In this document: positions 30,465-38,139 of the stretch, in pieces
Layout of the letters: every line of letters begins with the position of its first letter
Position numbering within the stretch: position 1 is the stretch's first letter
Source: Acidipropionibacterium virtanenii
GTDB lineage: Bacteria; Actinomycetota; Actinomycetes; Propionibacteriales; Propionibacteriaceae
Assembly: GCF_003325455.1 (NCBI RefSeq)
Contig: NZ_CP025198.1
Span: 2,542,001-2,606,000 of the forward strand
DNA: 64,000 nucleotides
Direction of reading: 5' to 3'
Notes under the pieces: generated by a model
Seen by the model: only the letters and a program-made list of their open reading frames with translations
Databases searched by the model: none
Told to the model about the DNA's origin: nothing
Made by a program: the position numbers and the translations under genes

Positions 30465-31178
30465 TCAGGCCAGTGGAGAGCCTGGCAGCACGCGATCTTC
30501 GAGGTAGCCGCGGAGCACCCCTGCGGGCCGGTCGTCGCTCAGAAGCCGGAACACCCGGTGGTCGCGCCAGTGCCCGTCTATGTGAAGGAATCTCGGGCGC
30601 ATCCCCTCCTCCGCCAGGCCCAGTTTGCTCACCACCCGCAGGCTCTTCTGATTCTCCGGCCGGATGCAGATCTCGATCCGATGCAGGCGCAGCACCTGGA
30701 AGCAGTAGTCAGCCGCGATCGCCACGGCGGTCGGTATCACCCCGCGACCCGCATACCTCGAGCCCACCCAGTACCCCATCGAGCAGCTCATCGCTGAGCC
30801 GAAGGTGATGCACGAGACCGTCAGTTGGCCTATCAGGGGCAGTCGTTCCGGTCGCGGCGACGGATTCTCGGGCCATCCCTCATCCCAGGCGACCAGCCAC
30901 GGGAGGATCGTGGGCATCCGGGCCAGGCGCCGATTGCGCACCACCATGGCCGCGAAGCCGGGCGGCCTCTCCAGAGAGACGGGCGGCCTGGTGGCCTCCC
31001 AGGGACGCAACCACTCGGAGTCGGCCTCCCTGAGGCTGAACCAGTCGGACGAGTCGTCCTTGCGCATCGGCCGCAGCACCACCGCTCCGGCGCGCAGCAC
31101 GACCGGCCAGTGGTGATGGTCCGGAAGCGAGGTCCCCCAGGGCATCTCGAAACCGCGCTGCGGACCGGCGGCAATCAT
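30465..31178 (-). CDS. GNAT acetyltransferase, RimJ/RimL type
   Basis: The 237-residue N-acetyltransferase has a fold with GYWVGSRYAGRGVIPTAV (acetyl-CoA pyrophosphate loop), LRLHRIEICIRPENQKSLRV and VSKLGLAEEG, as in enzymes that acetylate N-termini of ribosomal proteins. It sits 7 bases downstream of the MoeA/Glp gene. In Mycobacterium tuberculosis rimJ also lies between moeA1 and the GlpR homologue. The target is unknown. Confidence 0.88.
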   Translation of the reverse strand: MIAAGPQRGFEMPWGTSLPDHHHWPVVLRAGAVVLRPMRKDDSSDWFSLREADSEWLRPWEATRPPVSLERPPGFAAMVVRNRRLARMPTILPWLVAWDEGWPENPSPRPERLPLIGQLTVSCITFGSAMSCSMGYWVGSRYAGRGVIPTAVAIAADYCFQVLRLHRIEICIRPENQKSLRVVSKLGLAEEGMRPRFLHIDGHWRDHRVFRLLSDDRPAGVLRGYLEDRVLPGSPLA

Positions 31179-31185
31179 GGCGTGG

Positions 31186-32466
31186 TCAACTCCGTCCCAG
31201 TGACCAGCAGGTCACATCATCACCGACGTCGATCCTCGACCCGGTCGGGATGACCGCAAGCGCATCCGACATCGCAAGATCCGCCAGCCTCGCCGGATCA
31301 CCGTGCCCCGCCCGGGAGGCGATGACCCTTCCGTTGCGCTCCTCGAGGCGTACCGGCACGAAACTGGCCAGGTCCGAGGCCTCGGCCACCAGGGAGCCGG
31401 CCTCGGCGGCGATCTCCCAGGAACGCGGCGCGCCGCCGGCCAGCTTGTTGAGCACCGGCCTGGCGAAGGCGTGGAACGCGGCCAGTGCCGCGCCGGGGCC
31501 GGGCGGAAGCACCATCACCGGAACCAGCTCGGGCCCGATCAGCCCGAAACCCTGGTAGGAGCCGGGAGTCATGGCCACCTGGCAGAAATCGGTCGCTCCG
31601 AGCTCGGGCAGCAGACTGCCCACGGGGTCCGGCTCGGTGGCGACCATCCGGTCGCTGGTCGACAGCAGCAGGTCGGCGCGGATCAGCTGGTCGGTGACGG
31701 TCTCGCGCAACTCGTCCGGCTCGCTGTCCCGGGCGTCGACGAGCCACACATGACTCCCGGTGTTGCGTGCCGCGGCGGCGACGATCTGGGCAGTGGCGTC
31801 CAGCTGAGGGACGTCCTCGCCGTCGGGGTGCTCTCCCCCACCGGTGCCCAGCACCACCACCCGCGGGCGTGGCCGGGCGAACACCTTGTCGACTCCGGCG
31901 GCCGCCAGCAGCGCGATCCGCCCGGGATTGAGGTGGCTGCCCTGAGGGGCGATCACCTCCCCGCCGGCGAAGTCCGATCCCGCGAGCCGGCATCCCGACC
32001 AGGCCGGCACCGGTTCCGTCACGGTCACCTTCCCGTCCTCGTCGAGCACCTCGGGGCCGACGACGCAGTCGGTACCGTCGGGCAGCTCCGCACCGGCACG
32101 CACCGACACGGCCGTGCCCTGCAGCACGGGCCGCGGAGGACGCCGGTCGATCTGCAGGTGGACCGGATACGGGTTGCCCGCCCGGGTGGTGGTCGCCGAG
32201 TCGAAGGCGAATCCGTCGATCGCGGCCGTGGTGAGATGGGGTACATCGGTGGGGGCCGGAACGTCCTCGCACAGCTCGAGTCCCAGCGCGTCACCGATGC
32301 TCAGCCCGAACGGCGTCAATGGTCTGACCGCCGACACCAGGAAGTCCCGGTGGACCTCCAGGCCACGGCGGCCGTTCACATCGTCGGCCGGCGCTCCGGG
32401 CAGCCGTAACGGCGCCTCCTCCTCGGCAGTCGGCGGCTCGATCTTCTTCCTGCGGAACAACGCCAT
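31186..32466 (-). CDS. glp: MoeA/gephyrin-like molybdotransferase homologue (Glp)
   Basis: The 426-residue protein has the MoeA layout: an N-terminal domain with AIDGFAFDS, a central molybdopterin-binding domain and a C-terminal beta domain. Two signature sites differ from catalytic MoeA: the usual TGDEL reads GTGGGEHPDG, and the usual LPGNPVS reads LPPGPGAAL. With the RimJ and GlpR-like neighbours, this supports the cell-division gephyrin-like protein Glp rather than a molybdenum-cofactor enzyme. The window holds no other molybdopterin genes. The functional choice is inference. Confidence 0.82.
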   Translation of the reverse strand: MALFRRKKIEPPTAEEEAPLRLPGAPADDVNGRRGLEVHRDFLVSAVRPLTPFGLSIGDALGLELCEDVPAPTDVPHLTTAAIDGFAFDSATTTRAGNPYPVHLQIDRRPPRPVLQGTAVSVRAGAELPDGTDCVVGPEVLDEDGKVTVTEPVPAWSGCRLAGSDFAGGEVIAPQGSHLNPGRIALLAAAGVDKVFARPRPRVVVLGTGGGEHPDGEDVPQLDATAQIVAAAARNTGSHVWLVDARDSEPDELRETVTDQLIRADLLLSTSDRMVATEPDPVGSLLPELGATDFCQVAMTPGSYQGFGLIGPELVPVMVLPPGPGAALAAFHAFARPVLNKLAGGAPRSWEIAAEAGSLVAEASDLASFVPVRLEERNGRVIASRAGHGDPARLADLAMSDALAVIPTGSRIDVGDDVTCWSLGRS

Positions 32467-32532
32467 GGCGACAGACTACGGGTTCCGGAGGCAGGATGGC
32501 CGATGACGCGTCGGCCCGCCTAGCCTTGGCCT

Positions 32533-33159
32533 GTGCACGATCCCGATCCGCCCGCCGACCCCGACGACAAGACGGCCTGGCGGCGACTGGGCCTGGCCCG
32601 ACGGCAGGCCCTGAGCAGGGCCGAGCAGCTCGCCCGGCGCCGAGGATGGCGGAGCCACGGCGTCGACGCCGTCACCTCGTCCGGAGCCGCGGTGGTCTCC
32701 CTGTACCTCTCCCGGGGTCAGGAGCCGGACACGCTGGGGCTGGCCGCCGAGCTGGAACGACGCGGCGTCGCGGTCCTGGCTCCCGTGCTCACCGACGGTC
32801 GGGGCCACGGCGTCCACGAGGTGAGCTGGGGACGCTACCGCCATGACCGGCTGCGCGAGGGACTGTGGGGCATCCCCGAACCCTCCGGGGTCGCCATGGC
32901 GGCCTCGGAGCTGGCCTCGGCCGACGTCATCATCTGCTCGGCCCTGTGGGCAGACCGGGCCGGTTACCGGGTGGGGATCGGCGGAGGCTGGTACGACCGG
33001 GCCCTGCTGCATCGGCGCCCCGATGCGCCCGTCTGGGCGATGGTCGACACCTGCGAGGTGGTCGCCGCACTTCCTCGCGATCCCTGGGACGTCGCGGTTG
33101 ATGCCGCACTGACGCCCTGCGGCCTGGTGCCGTTGGGACCGAAGGGCTCCGTGGAATAG
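32533..33159 (+). CDS. 5-formyltetrahydrofolate cyclo-ligase
   Basis: The 208-residue enzyme starts at a GTG and diverges from glp. It has the MTHFS layout: an N-terminal KTAWRRLGLARRQAL (ATP/folate binding), EGLWGIPEP in the middle and GYRVGIGGGWYDRALL near the C-terminus. It converts 5-formyl-THF to 5,10-methenyl-THF with ATP. It precedes an FmdB protein, as in Mycobacterium (Rv0992c-Rv0991c). Confidence 0.9.
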   Translation: MHDPDPPADPDDKTAWRRLGLARRQALSRAEQLARRRGWRSHGVDAVTSSGAAVVSLYLSRGQEPDTLGLAAELERRGVAVLAPVLTDGRGHGVHEVSWGRYRHDRLREGLWGIPEPSGVAMAASELASADVIICSALWADRAGYRVGIGGGWYDRALLHRRPDAPVWAMVDTCEVVAALPRDPWDVAVDAALTPCGLVPLGPKGSVE

Positions 33160-33304
33160 CAGCGCGCCGCGCTGCGTTGCACAGCCGTTCAGATGTGCGC
33201 GTTCCCGGGGTGGTCATACCGTGCCCGGTTTTCCGCTCCTCGCGCGCGTCGCATATCATGTTTGACGTCGCCCGATCGTGGGATCGGACCGGATCGAGGA
33301 GAGC

Positions 33305-33601
33305 ATGCCCACATACCAGTACCGTTGCACCGACTGCGGCCGTGATCTCGAGGTCTTCCAGCGTTTCAGTGACGCCGCCCTCACGACCTGCCCCACCTGC
33401 TCCGGCACGCTGCGCAAGGTGTTCAACGCGGTCGGCGTGGTGTTCAAGGGTTCTGGGTTCTACTCCACCGACAACCACACCCACGGTGCGACGGCCGCAG
33501 CCGCCCCCGCCGCCGATCACAGCTCCACCGAGCACGCCGCCACCGGCTCGGACTCGACGACCAGCTCCGAGTCTTCCACAGCCGCGGCCGCCGCGAACTG
33601 A
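33305..33601 (+). CDS. FmdB-family zinc-ribbon protein (Ruc-like)
   Basis: The 98-residue protein has an N-terminal zinc ribbon (Cys8, Cys11, Cys29, Cys32 in PTYQYRCTDCG and TTCPTCSG) and a low-complexity Ala/Ser/Thr tail. It matches FmdB-type regulators. The M. tuberculosis homologue in the same neighbourhood is a redox-regulated chaperone (Ruc) with a disordered tail, so a similar role is plausible. GAGGAGAG precedes the ATG. Confidence 0.9.
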   Translation: MPTYQYRCTDCGRDLEVFQRFSDAALTTCPTCSGTLRKVFNAVGVVFKGSGFYSTDNHTHGATAAAAPAADHSSTEHAATGSDSTTSSESSTAAAAAN

Positions 33602-33658
33602 TCCGAATTCACCTGTGGAAAACCTCTGATTCCGAGTTCGCGCCCCTAGAACTGGGGT

Positions 33659-34372
33659 GTGAGACGAATCTTCAGACCCAGCAGGCCCGATAGGACCGCG
33701 CCGCAGCCCGGTCGGCTCCGCACTCGAGTACTCAGCACCGACTCGCGCCCGGGACGACATGTCCGGCGTCGGCCCATGAACCGGCGCCTGCACATCCTGC
33801 TCACTCGGCACCGCCGACTCCTCGCGGCGCTGCTGGCGGCGGCGGCCGTCATTCTCCTCGCATCCCCGGACACCGACCCGCAGGGAACCAGACCGGTCAT
33901 CGTCGCCCGGAAGGCACTGTCGGGCGGATCCCAGATCGGATCCGCTGAGATCGCAGTCGTCCGGGTCCCCGCAGCTCTGGTACCCGATCAGGCGCTCATC
34001 TCCGTCGACAAGGCCGCCGGCCAGACCCTGGTCGCCGATCGGTCCCGAGGGAGCATTCTCACCGAGGCCGATCTCCTCAGCGCGCCAAGAGCCGGTCCGG
34101 GGCGGGCGCTGACCGGGGTGCGGCTGTCCGATCCGTCACTGCTTCCGATGCTGCGGGTGGGGATGGTGGTCACGATAGTAACGGTCTCCGACGGTTCGCA
34201 GGCCGTGGTGCTGGCGCGCTCGGCGGTGATCCGGGCCATCTCGCACACCTCCTCCCAGGGGTCTCTCGCCGCAGGTACGGAGCCCGTCATCGTGGTCTCC
34301 ACCGATCCTCAGAGCGCGGCGCGAATCGCGACCCAGAGTTCGGGACAGGGAGTGGGAGTCGTTATGGAATGA
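33659..34372 (+). CDS. SAF-domain (CpaB/RcpC-like) membrane-anchored protein
   Basis: The protein is up to 237 residues. A membrane helix (LLAALLAAAAVILLAS) follows a very basic N-terminus, and then a SAF-like beta-clip domain (VIVARKALSGGSQIGSAEIAVVRVP). SAF proteins of the CpaB/RcpC/FlgA type assist assembly of pili or secretion complexes. No other pilus genes are in the window, so the partner is unknown. The GTG at 33659 and an ATG at 33776 are both possible starts; neither has a strong ribosome site. Confidence 0.75.
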   Translation: MRRIFRPSRPDRTAPQPGRLRTRVLSTDSRPGRHVRRRPMNRRLHILLTRHRRLLAALLAAAAVILLASPDTDPQGTRPVIVARKALSGGSQIGSAEIAVVRVPAALVPDQALISVDKAAGQTLVADRSRGSILTEADLLSAPRAGPGRALTGVRLSDPSLLPMLRVGMVVTIVTVSDGSQAVVLARSAVIRAISHTSSQGSLAAGTEPVIVVSTDPQSAARIATQSSGQGVGVVME

Positions 34373-34529
34373 CGTATCGACCGTTGTCAGCGTATACAGC
34401 GTCAACCGACGTCATCTCTGAACGCGAAATATGGCATTTCGAGGACGTCTGTTCCGATGGATCCCTCTAGACTTTCAGCCGTCTTGGTGCCGTCCGGATG
34501 GCGGTACAGCTGATCTGAAAGGGGAACAG

Positions 34530-34895
34530 ATGAAGGGTTTCAAGGACTTCATCATGCGCGGAAACCTCGTTGAGCTGGCCGTCGCTTTCATCATCGGCGG
34601 CGCATTCGCCACCGTCGTCACGACATTCACGGCCATCGTCATGGACCTCCTCGGAAAGCTCGGGGGCACCCCGAACTTCTCGACCTTCGTCCCGGGCGGC
34701 ATCCACGTCGGTGCCTTCCTCACCTCCGTCGTGTCCTTCCTCATCCTGGCTGCCGTCGTCTACTTCGGTGTTGTCAAGCCCTATGAGTTCGCCAAGTCGA
34801 GGCTCGTCAAGAAGGAAGTGGAGGAGGCTCCGGCGACCAGCGAGGAGCTGCTCACCGAGATCCGCGATCTGCTCGCCCAGCAGAAGAACAGCTGA
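34530..34895 (+). CDS. mscL: Large-conductance mechanosensitive channel MscL
   Basis: The 121-residue channel subunit reads MKGFKDFIMRGNLVELAVAF, the conserved N-terminal amphipathic helix and first membrane helix. It continues with AFIIGGAFATVVTTF and a second helix FLTSVVSFLILAAVVYFGVV, and ends in a charged coiled tail (SEELLTEIRDLLAQQ). Pentamers open under membrane tension to release solutes on hypo-osmotic shock. AAAGGGGA precedes the ATG, and a strong terminator hairpin follows the stop. Confidence 0.97.
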   Translation: MKGFKDFIMRGNLVELAVAFIIGGAFATVVTTFTAIVMDLLGKLGGTPNFSTFVPGGIHVGAFLTSVVSFLILAAVVYFGVVKPYEFAKSRLVKKEVEEAPATSEELLTEIRDLLAQQKNS

Positions 34896-34924
34896 ACCTC
34901 GGCGCACCCCGGTTTCACCCGCAC

Positions 34925-34954
34925 GACGCCCCGGTCCGAATCGACCGGGGCGTC
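34925..34954. terminator. Terminator hairpin after mscL
   Basis: GACGCCCCGGTC and GACCGGGGCGTC form a perfect 12-base stem with a 6-base loop, between convergent mscL and the minus-strand hypothetical gene. It can serve both strands, though the U-run is weak. Confidence 0.75.
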
Positions 34955-34968
34955 ATCTCATGCCGGCG

Positions 34969-35352
34969 TCAGCGCTGGACGCTGTGCGGAGGGACCTCCC
35001 GCAGCAGCCGGGTCTCGTCGGGGCCGATGACCGCAGGTCCGTGATGCACCCGTTCGGCCAATCCGTCCAGGCCGGTGGCCGTGCGCACCTGGGCGAGCAC
35101 GGCCGCGTACCTGGCGAACTCCAGGCCGTCGATCAGATCTGTCGGCAGCGCCTCCGGCCAGGGCCGGTCGGCGGCCTGGCATCGTCGACGCCGATCCTGA
35201 AGCGCCGCGGCGTCCCATTCCTGCTCGGCCAGCCATGCGACCAGCCGACCGGCGTCCCAGTCGACATCGGGTGCGGGTTCCAGCCGCTGCCCGGTGAGCA
35301 CGACGGCGACGGCGGCCCAGCAACGGGCCGCCGGCGCCACCCCGTCGGTCAC
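34969..35352 (-). CDS. Hypothetical protein co-transcribed with UGP gene
   Basis: The 127-residue soluble protein was not recognised. It has Trp/Ala-rich helices (RLVAWLAEQEWDAAALQDRR; GLEFARYAAVLAQVRTATGL) and no membrane segment. It overlaps the stop of the UDP-glucose pyrophosphorylase gene by 4 bases and so belongs to the same operon. A link to sugar-nucleotide metabolism is possible but unsupported by motifs. Confidence 0.65.
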   Translation of the reverse strand: MTDGVAPAARCWAAVAVVLTGQRLEPAPDVDWDAGRLVAWLAEQEWDAAALQDRRRRCQAADRPWPEALPTDLIDGLEFARYAAVLAQVRTATGLDGLAERVHHGPAVIGPDETRLLREVPPHSVQR

Positions 35353-36746
35353 AGCGACCCGTCGGTGATCTCGCCGGACAGCCGCGCGCCGTCGGGGACG
35401 GTGGCGGGGCTGTCGGCCGACAGCTCGGCCGAGCCGTCGACGACGACTCCGGAGCCGAAGGTCCAGTCGCCCGCAACGGCCAGGCGGTCGGCCTCACGCA
35501 GCGAGGGGGCCTGCGGAATCCTGCGGGTGAAGTCGGCGATCTTCTTGTAGAAGTGCTTGTCGAGATCGATCTCGCAGGTCCGGTCGGTGCCCTTGACGAG
35601 ATGGGAGTCGGCGTCAAGGCTGTAGACGTCGGAGCGCAGCAGAAGCAGCTCATTGGTGGTCTTGACAGGCAGGAAGCGGGAGCGGTCGACGCAGATGCAG
35701 GTCGCACCCTCGAAGACCTCGATGGCCCCGCCCATCGCGGACTCGATCTGGATCACCGGCGTCGAGTCGGCGTCGCGGGGATCGACCGTCTTCTCATTGC
35801 GGATGAGTTGCAGCCCCATCACGCCGTGCCGCTCGTCGAGGGCCTTCTTCACCGCGGCCAGATCGAACCACAGGTTGTTGGTGTGGAAGAAGGGGTGGCG
35901 GAACTCGTCGGTGAAGTAGTCCATCTCCTCCGGCGCGGTCTGGGCGGTGTCGCGCAGGATCAGCTGCCCGTCGGCCTTGCGGACGGCCAGATGCCCGCCC
36001 TTCTTGTCGTTGACGGTGCGCCGGCACAGCTCGGCGGCGTAGGGGGCTCCGGAGGCCGCGAACCAGCCGGCCAGACGGGCGTCCGGGACGGCGCCGAGAT
36101 TGTCGCCGTTGGAGACCGAGGCGTAGCGGAATCCCTGCTCAAGGAGCTGGTCGAGCAGTCCCGAGCCCAGCAGGGCCGTGTAGAGATCGCCGTGGCCCGG
36201 CGGGCACCACTCCAGGGCCGGATCCTCGGGCCACTCGACCGGAGTGAGATCGTCGGCGCGCAGCTTGGGCTCCTGATTCTGCAGGAAGTCCAGCGGCAGC
36301 CCGTCGACAGCCAGATCCGGGTACGCCGACAGGGCGGCGAGGGTGTCGTCGCGAGTGCTGAAGGAGTCCATGAACAGCAGCGGCAGCCGGGCGCCGTGAC
36401 GCTTCCGGGCGGCACGCACCTGACCGACGACGAGATCGAGGAAGGTGCGACCGTCGCGGACCTCGAGCAGCGACTTCGCCTTGTCCAGGCCCATCGAGGT
36501 GCCCAGGCCACCGTTGAGCTTGATGATGACCGTGCGATCCAGAGCCGCCGAGGCCGCCTCATCGTCGACGTCGACCTCCGAGAGCATCGGAGGATCGGTG
36601 AGCGGGCTGATGGTGTCTTCTCGGATCAGTCCGGTACCGCCTTCCTCGAGCTGGTGGTAGTAGGAGGTGAAGACGTCGATCGCCGTGGCCTCCACCCCGG
36701 CGTCCCTCATCTTCTGCTGTGCGGCTCTCAACCCGGCTTCACTCAT
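35349..36746 (-). CDS. UTP-glucose-1-phosphate uridylyltransferase, eukaryotic type
   Basis: The 465-residue enzyme forms UDP-glucose from UTP and glucose 1-phosphate. The nucleotide-binding loop is KLNGGLGTSMG (about residues 76-86). The protein also has WCPPGHGDLY, NGDNLGA and FHTNNLWFDL, the pattern of the UDPGP family found in eukaryotes and some actinobacteria, not the GalU type. A left-handed beta-helix tail follows. In the M. tuberculosis neighbourhood a galU-type enzyme sits next to moeA1; here this unrelated type lies beyond mscL. Confidence 0.93.
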   Translation of the reverse strand: MSEAGLRAAQQKMRDAGVEATAIDVFTSYYHQLEEGGTGLIREDTISPLTDPPMLSEVDVDDEAASAALDRTVIIKLNGGLGTSMGLDKAKSLLEVRDGRTFLDLVVGQVRAARKRHGARLPLLFMDSFSTRDDTLAALSAYPDLAVDGLPLDFLQNQEPKLRADDLTPVEWPEDPALEWCPPGHGDLYTALLGSGLLDQLLEQGFRYASVSNGDNLGAVPDARLAGWFAASGAPYAAELCRRTVNDKKGGHLAVRKADGQLILRDTAQTAPEEMDYFTDEFRHPFFHTNNLWFDLAAVKKALDERHGVMGLQLIRNEKTVDPRDADSTPVIQIESAMGGAIEVFEGATCICVDRSRFLPVKTTNELLLLRSDVYSLDADSHLVKGTDRTCEIDLDKHFYKKIADFTRRIPQAPSLREADRLAVAGDWTFGSGVVVDGSAELSADSPATVPDGARLSGEITDGSL

Positions 36747-36892
36747 CCCATCGACCCTTCCGATCGTGATGGCTCGCGATTCGCCCCCGATCCTATGAGA
36801 TGGAGACGACGGGAGGAGTGGCCGGCTCCTTGGAATTGCCGCCCGCGGCGCCGGGACACTAGTCTGGACGGGCCGATGATGTCTGTCGGCAT

Positions 36893-36965
36893 GGCCCCGT
36901 AGCTCAGGGGATAGAGCAGTGGTTTCCTAAACCATGTGTCGGAGGTTCGAATCCTCTCGGGGCCG
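36893..36965 (+). tRNA. tRNA-Arg(CCT)
   Basis: The 73-base cloverleaf has acceptor GGCCCCG/CGGGGCC, D stem GCTC/GAGC, anticodon stem GTGGT/ACCAT with loop TTCCTAA (anticodon CCT), and T arm GGAGG/CCTCT around TTCGAAT. The discriminator is G. Only CA, then A, follows, so CCA is not encoded. Confidence 0.95.
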
Positions 36966-37008
36966 CAACCGAATTCCCGCCCGGCAAGGCGGCATGCGCA
37001 ATCCCATC

Positions 37009-37995
37009 TCAGAGCTTCACGGCAGCACCTGTTCTGGCGCTGTCGGCGGTCGCCTGGGCCAGCAGTAGCGCGGCGTAGCCGTCGCGCACCGAGGGAGAGG
37101 CCGGGGTGCCCGCGTCGGCGGTGTCGATGAAGCGCCCCAGCTCGATCCGGTAGGCGTCCTCGTAGCGCTCGAGGAAGAAGTCCATCACCGCGGACTTCGC
37201 CTCGGTCTGGCTGCTGGTGGCCTTGCGGACGGCGGTCTGGGTGAGATTGTCGGCGCTCAGCATGCCGTCGGCCCCGAAGGCCTCCAGGCGCTGGTCGTAG
37301 CCGAAGGCGCAGCTGCGCGAGTTCACGATCGTGGCCAGTCTCCCCTCGGTCGACTTCAGGGTCACCAGCACCTGGTCGAAGTCGCCCTGCGCCGCGATCG
37401 CCTCGTCGACGTTGGTACCCACGGCCGTCACCTCGGCGATATCGCCCAGGAAGAACCGGACGGTGTCGAAGTCGTGGATCGTCATGTCCTTGAAGATGCC
37501 GCCGGATCCGGCGACGTACTCGGCCGGCGGGGCCGCCGGGTCGCGGGAGACGACGATGAGCTGCTGGAGCTGGCCGATCTCGCCGTCGTCGATCCGCTGG
37601 TGGATCTCGGCGAAGCTCGGATCGAATCGCCGGTTGAAGCCCATCATGACGTTGTCGGCGGCCTCGCCGAGCTCGTCGATGCAGCGCTTCGCCTCGGCGA
37701 CGTCCAGAGCGATCGGCTTCTCCGACATCACCTTCTTGCCGGCCTTCACCGCCGCCAGGATGTGATCGACGTGGAACCGGGTGGGCGAGCCGATGATGAC
37801 GGCGTCGACCTCCGGAGCGTCGAAGACCTCCTGCGGATCCAGGCAGTACCTGACGCCGTACTGGGCCGACAGCTCCTTGGCATTCTTCTCGAAGGGGTCG
37901 CAGACGAGCACCAGCTCGGCCGCGGGATGAGCATCGACGGCGCGGGCATGGACGTGACCGATGCGACCTGCACCGATGATGGCGATACGAATCAT
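37009..37995 (-). CDS. iolG: Inositol 2-dehydrogenase
   Basis: The 328-residue NAD-dependent enzyme belongs to the Gfo/Idh/MocA family and oxidises myo-inositol to scyllo-inosose, the first step of inositol catabolism. The Rossmann fold is RIAIIGAGRIGHVHARAV, the family's Lys is in VMSEKPIALD, and MGFNRRFDPSFAEI and GIFKDMTIHDFD match inositol dehydrogenases. Neighbouring iol transporters and regulators support the call. It lies downstream of iolT, with a palindrome in the 144-base gap that could serve its own control. Confidence 0.9.
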   Translation of the reverse strand: MIRIAIIGAGRIGHVHARAVDAHPAAELVLVCDPFEKNAKELSAQYGVRYCLDPQEVFDAPEVDAVIIGSPTRFHVDHILAAVKAGKKVMSEKPIALDVAEAKRCIDELGEAADNVMMGFNRRFDPSFAEIHQRIDDGEIGQLQQLIVVSRDPAAPPAEYVAGSGGIFKDMTIHDFDTVRFFLGDIAEVTAVGTNVDEAIAAQGDFDQVLVTLKSTEGRLATIVNSRSCAFGYDQRLEAFGADGMLSADNLTQTAVRKATSSQTEAKSAVMDFFLERYEDAYRIELGRFIDTADAGTPASPSVRDGYAALLLAQATADSARTGAAVKL

Positions 37996-38081
37996 GGACG
38001 AGAACTCCTCACAATGACATCTTCACTGATGCGTTCGGCGGCCGGGACCCGTCCTCCAGGACGAGCCCCGGCCGACCGTGC

Positions 38082-38097
38082 AAATGTTAACACATTT
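38082..38097. promoter_or_regulatory. Palindrome upstream of iolG
   Basis: AAATGT-TAAC-ACATTT is a perfect inverted repeat about 87 bases upstream of iolG. It is AT-rich against a GC-rich background. Position and symmetry suggest a regulator site. Confidence 0.5.
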
Positions 38098-38139
38098 ATT
38101 ATCTCTTGGCTGACAAGTGCTTACTGGGATGTGCCTGGA

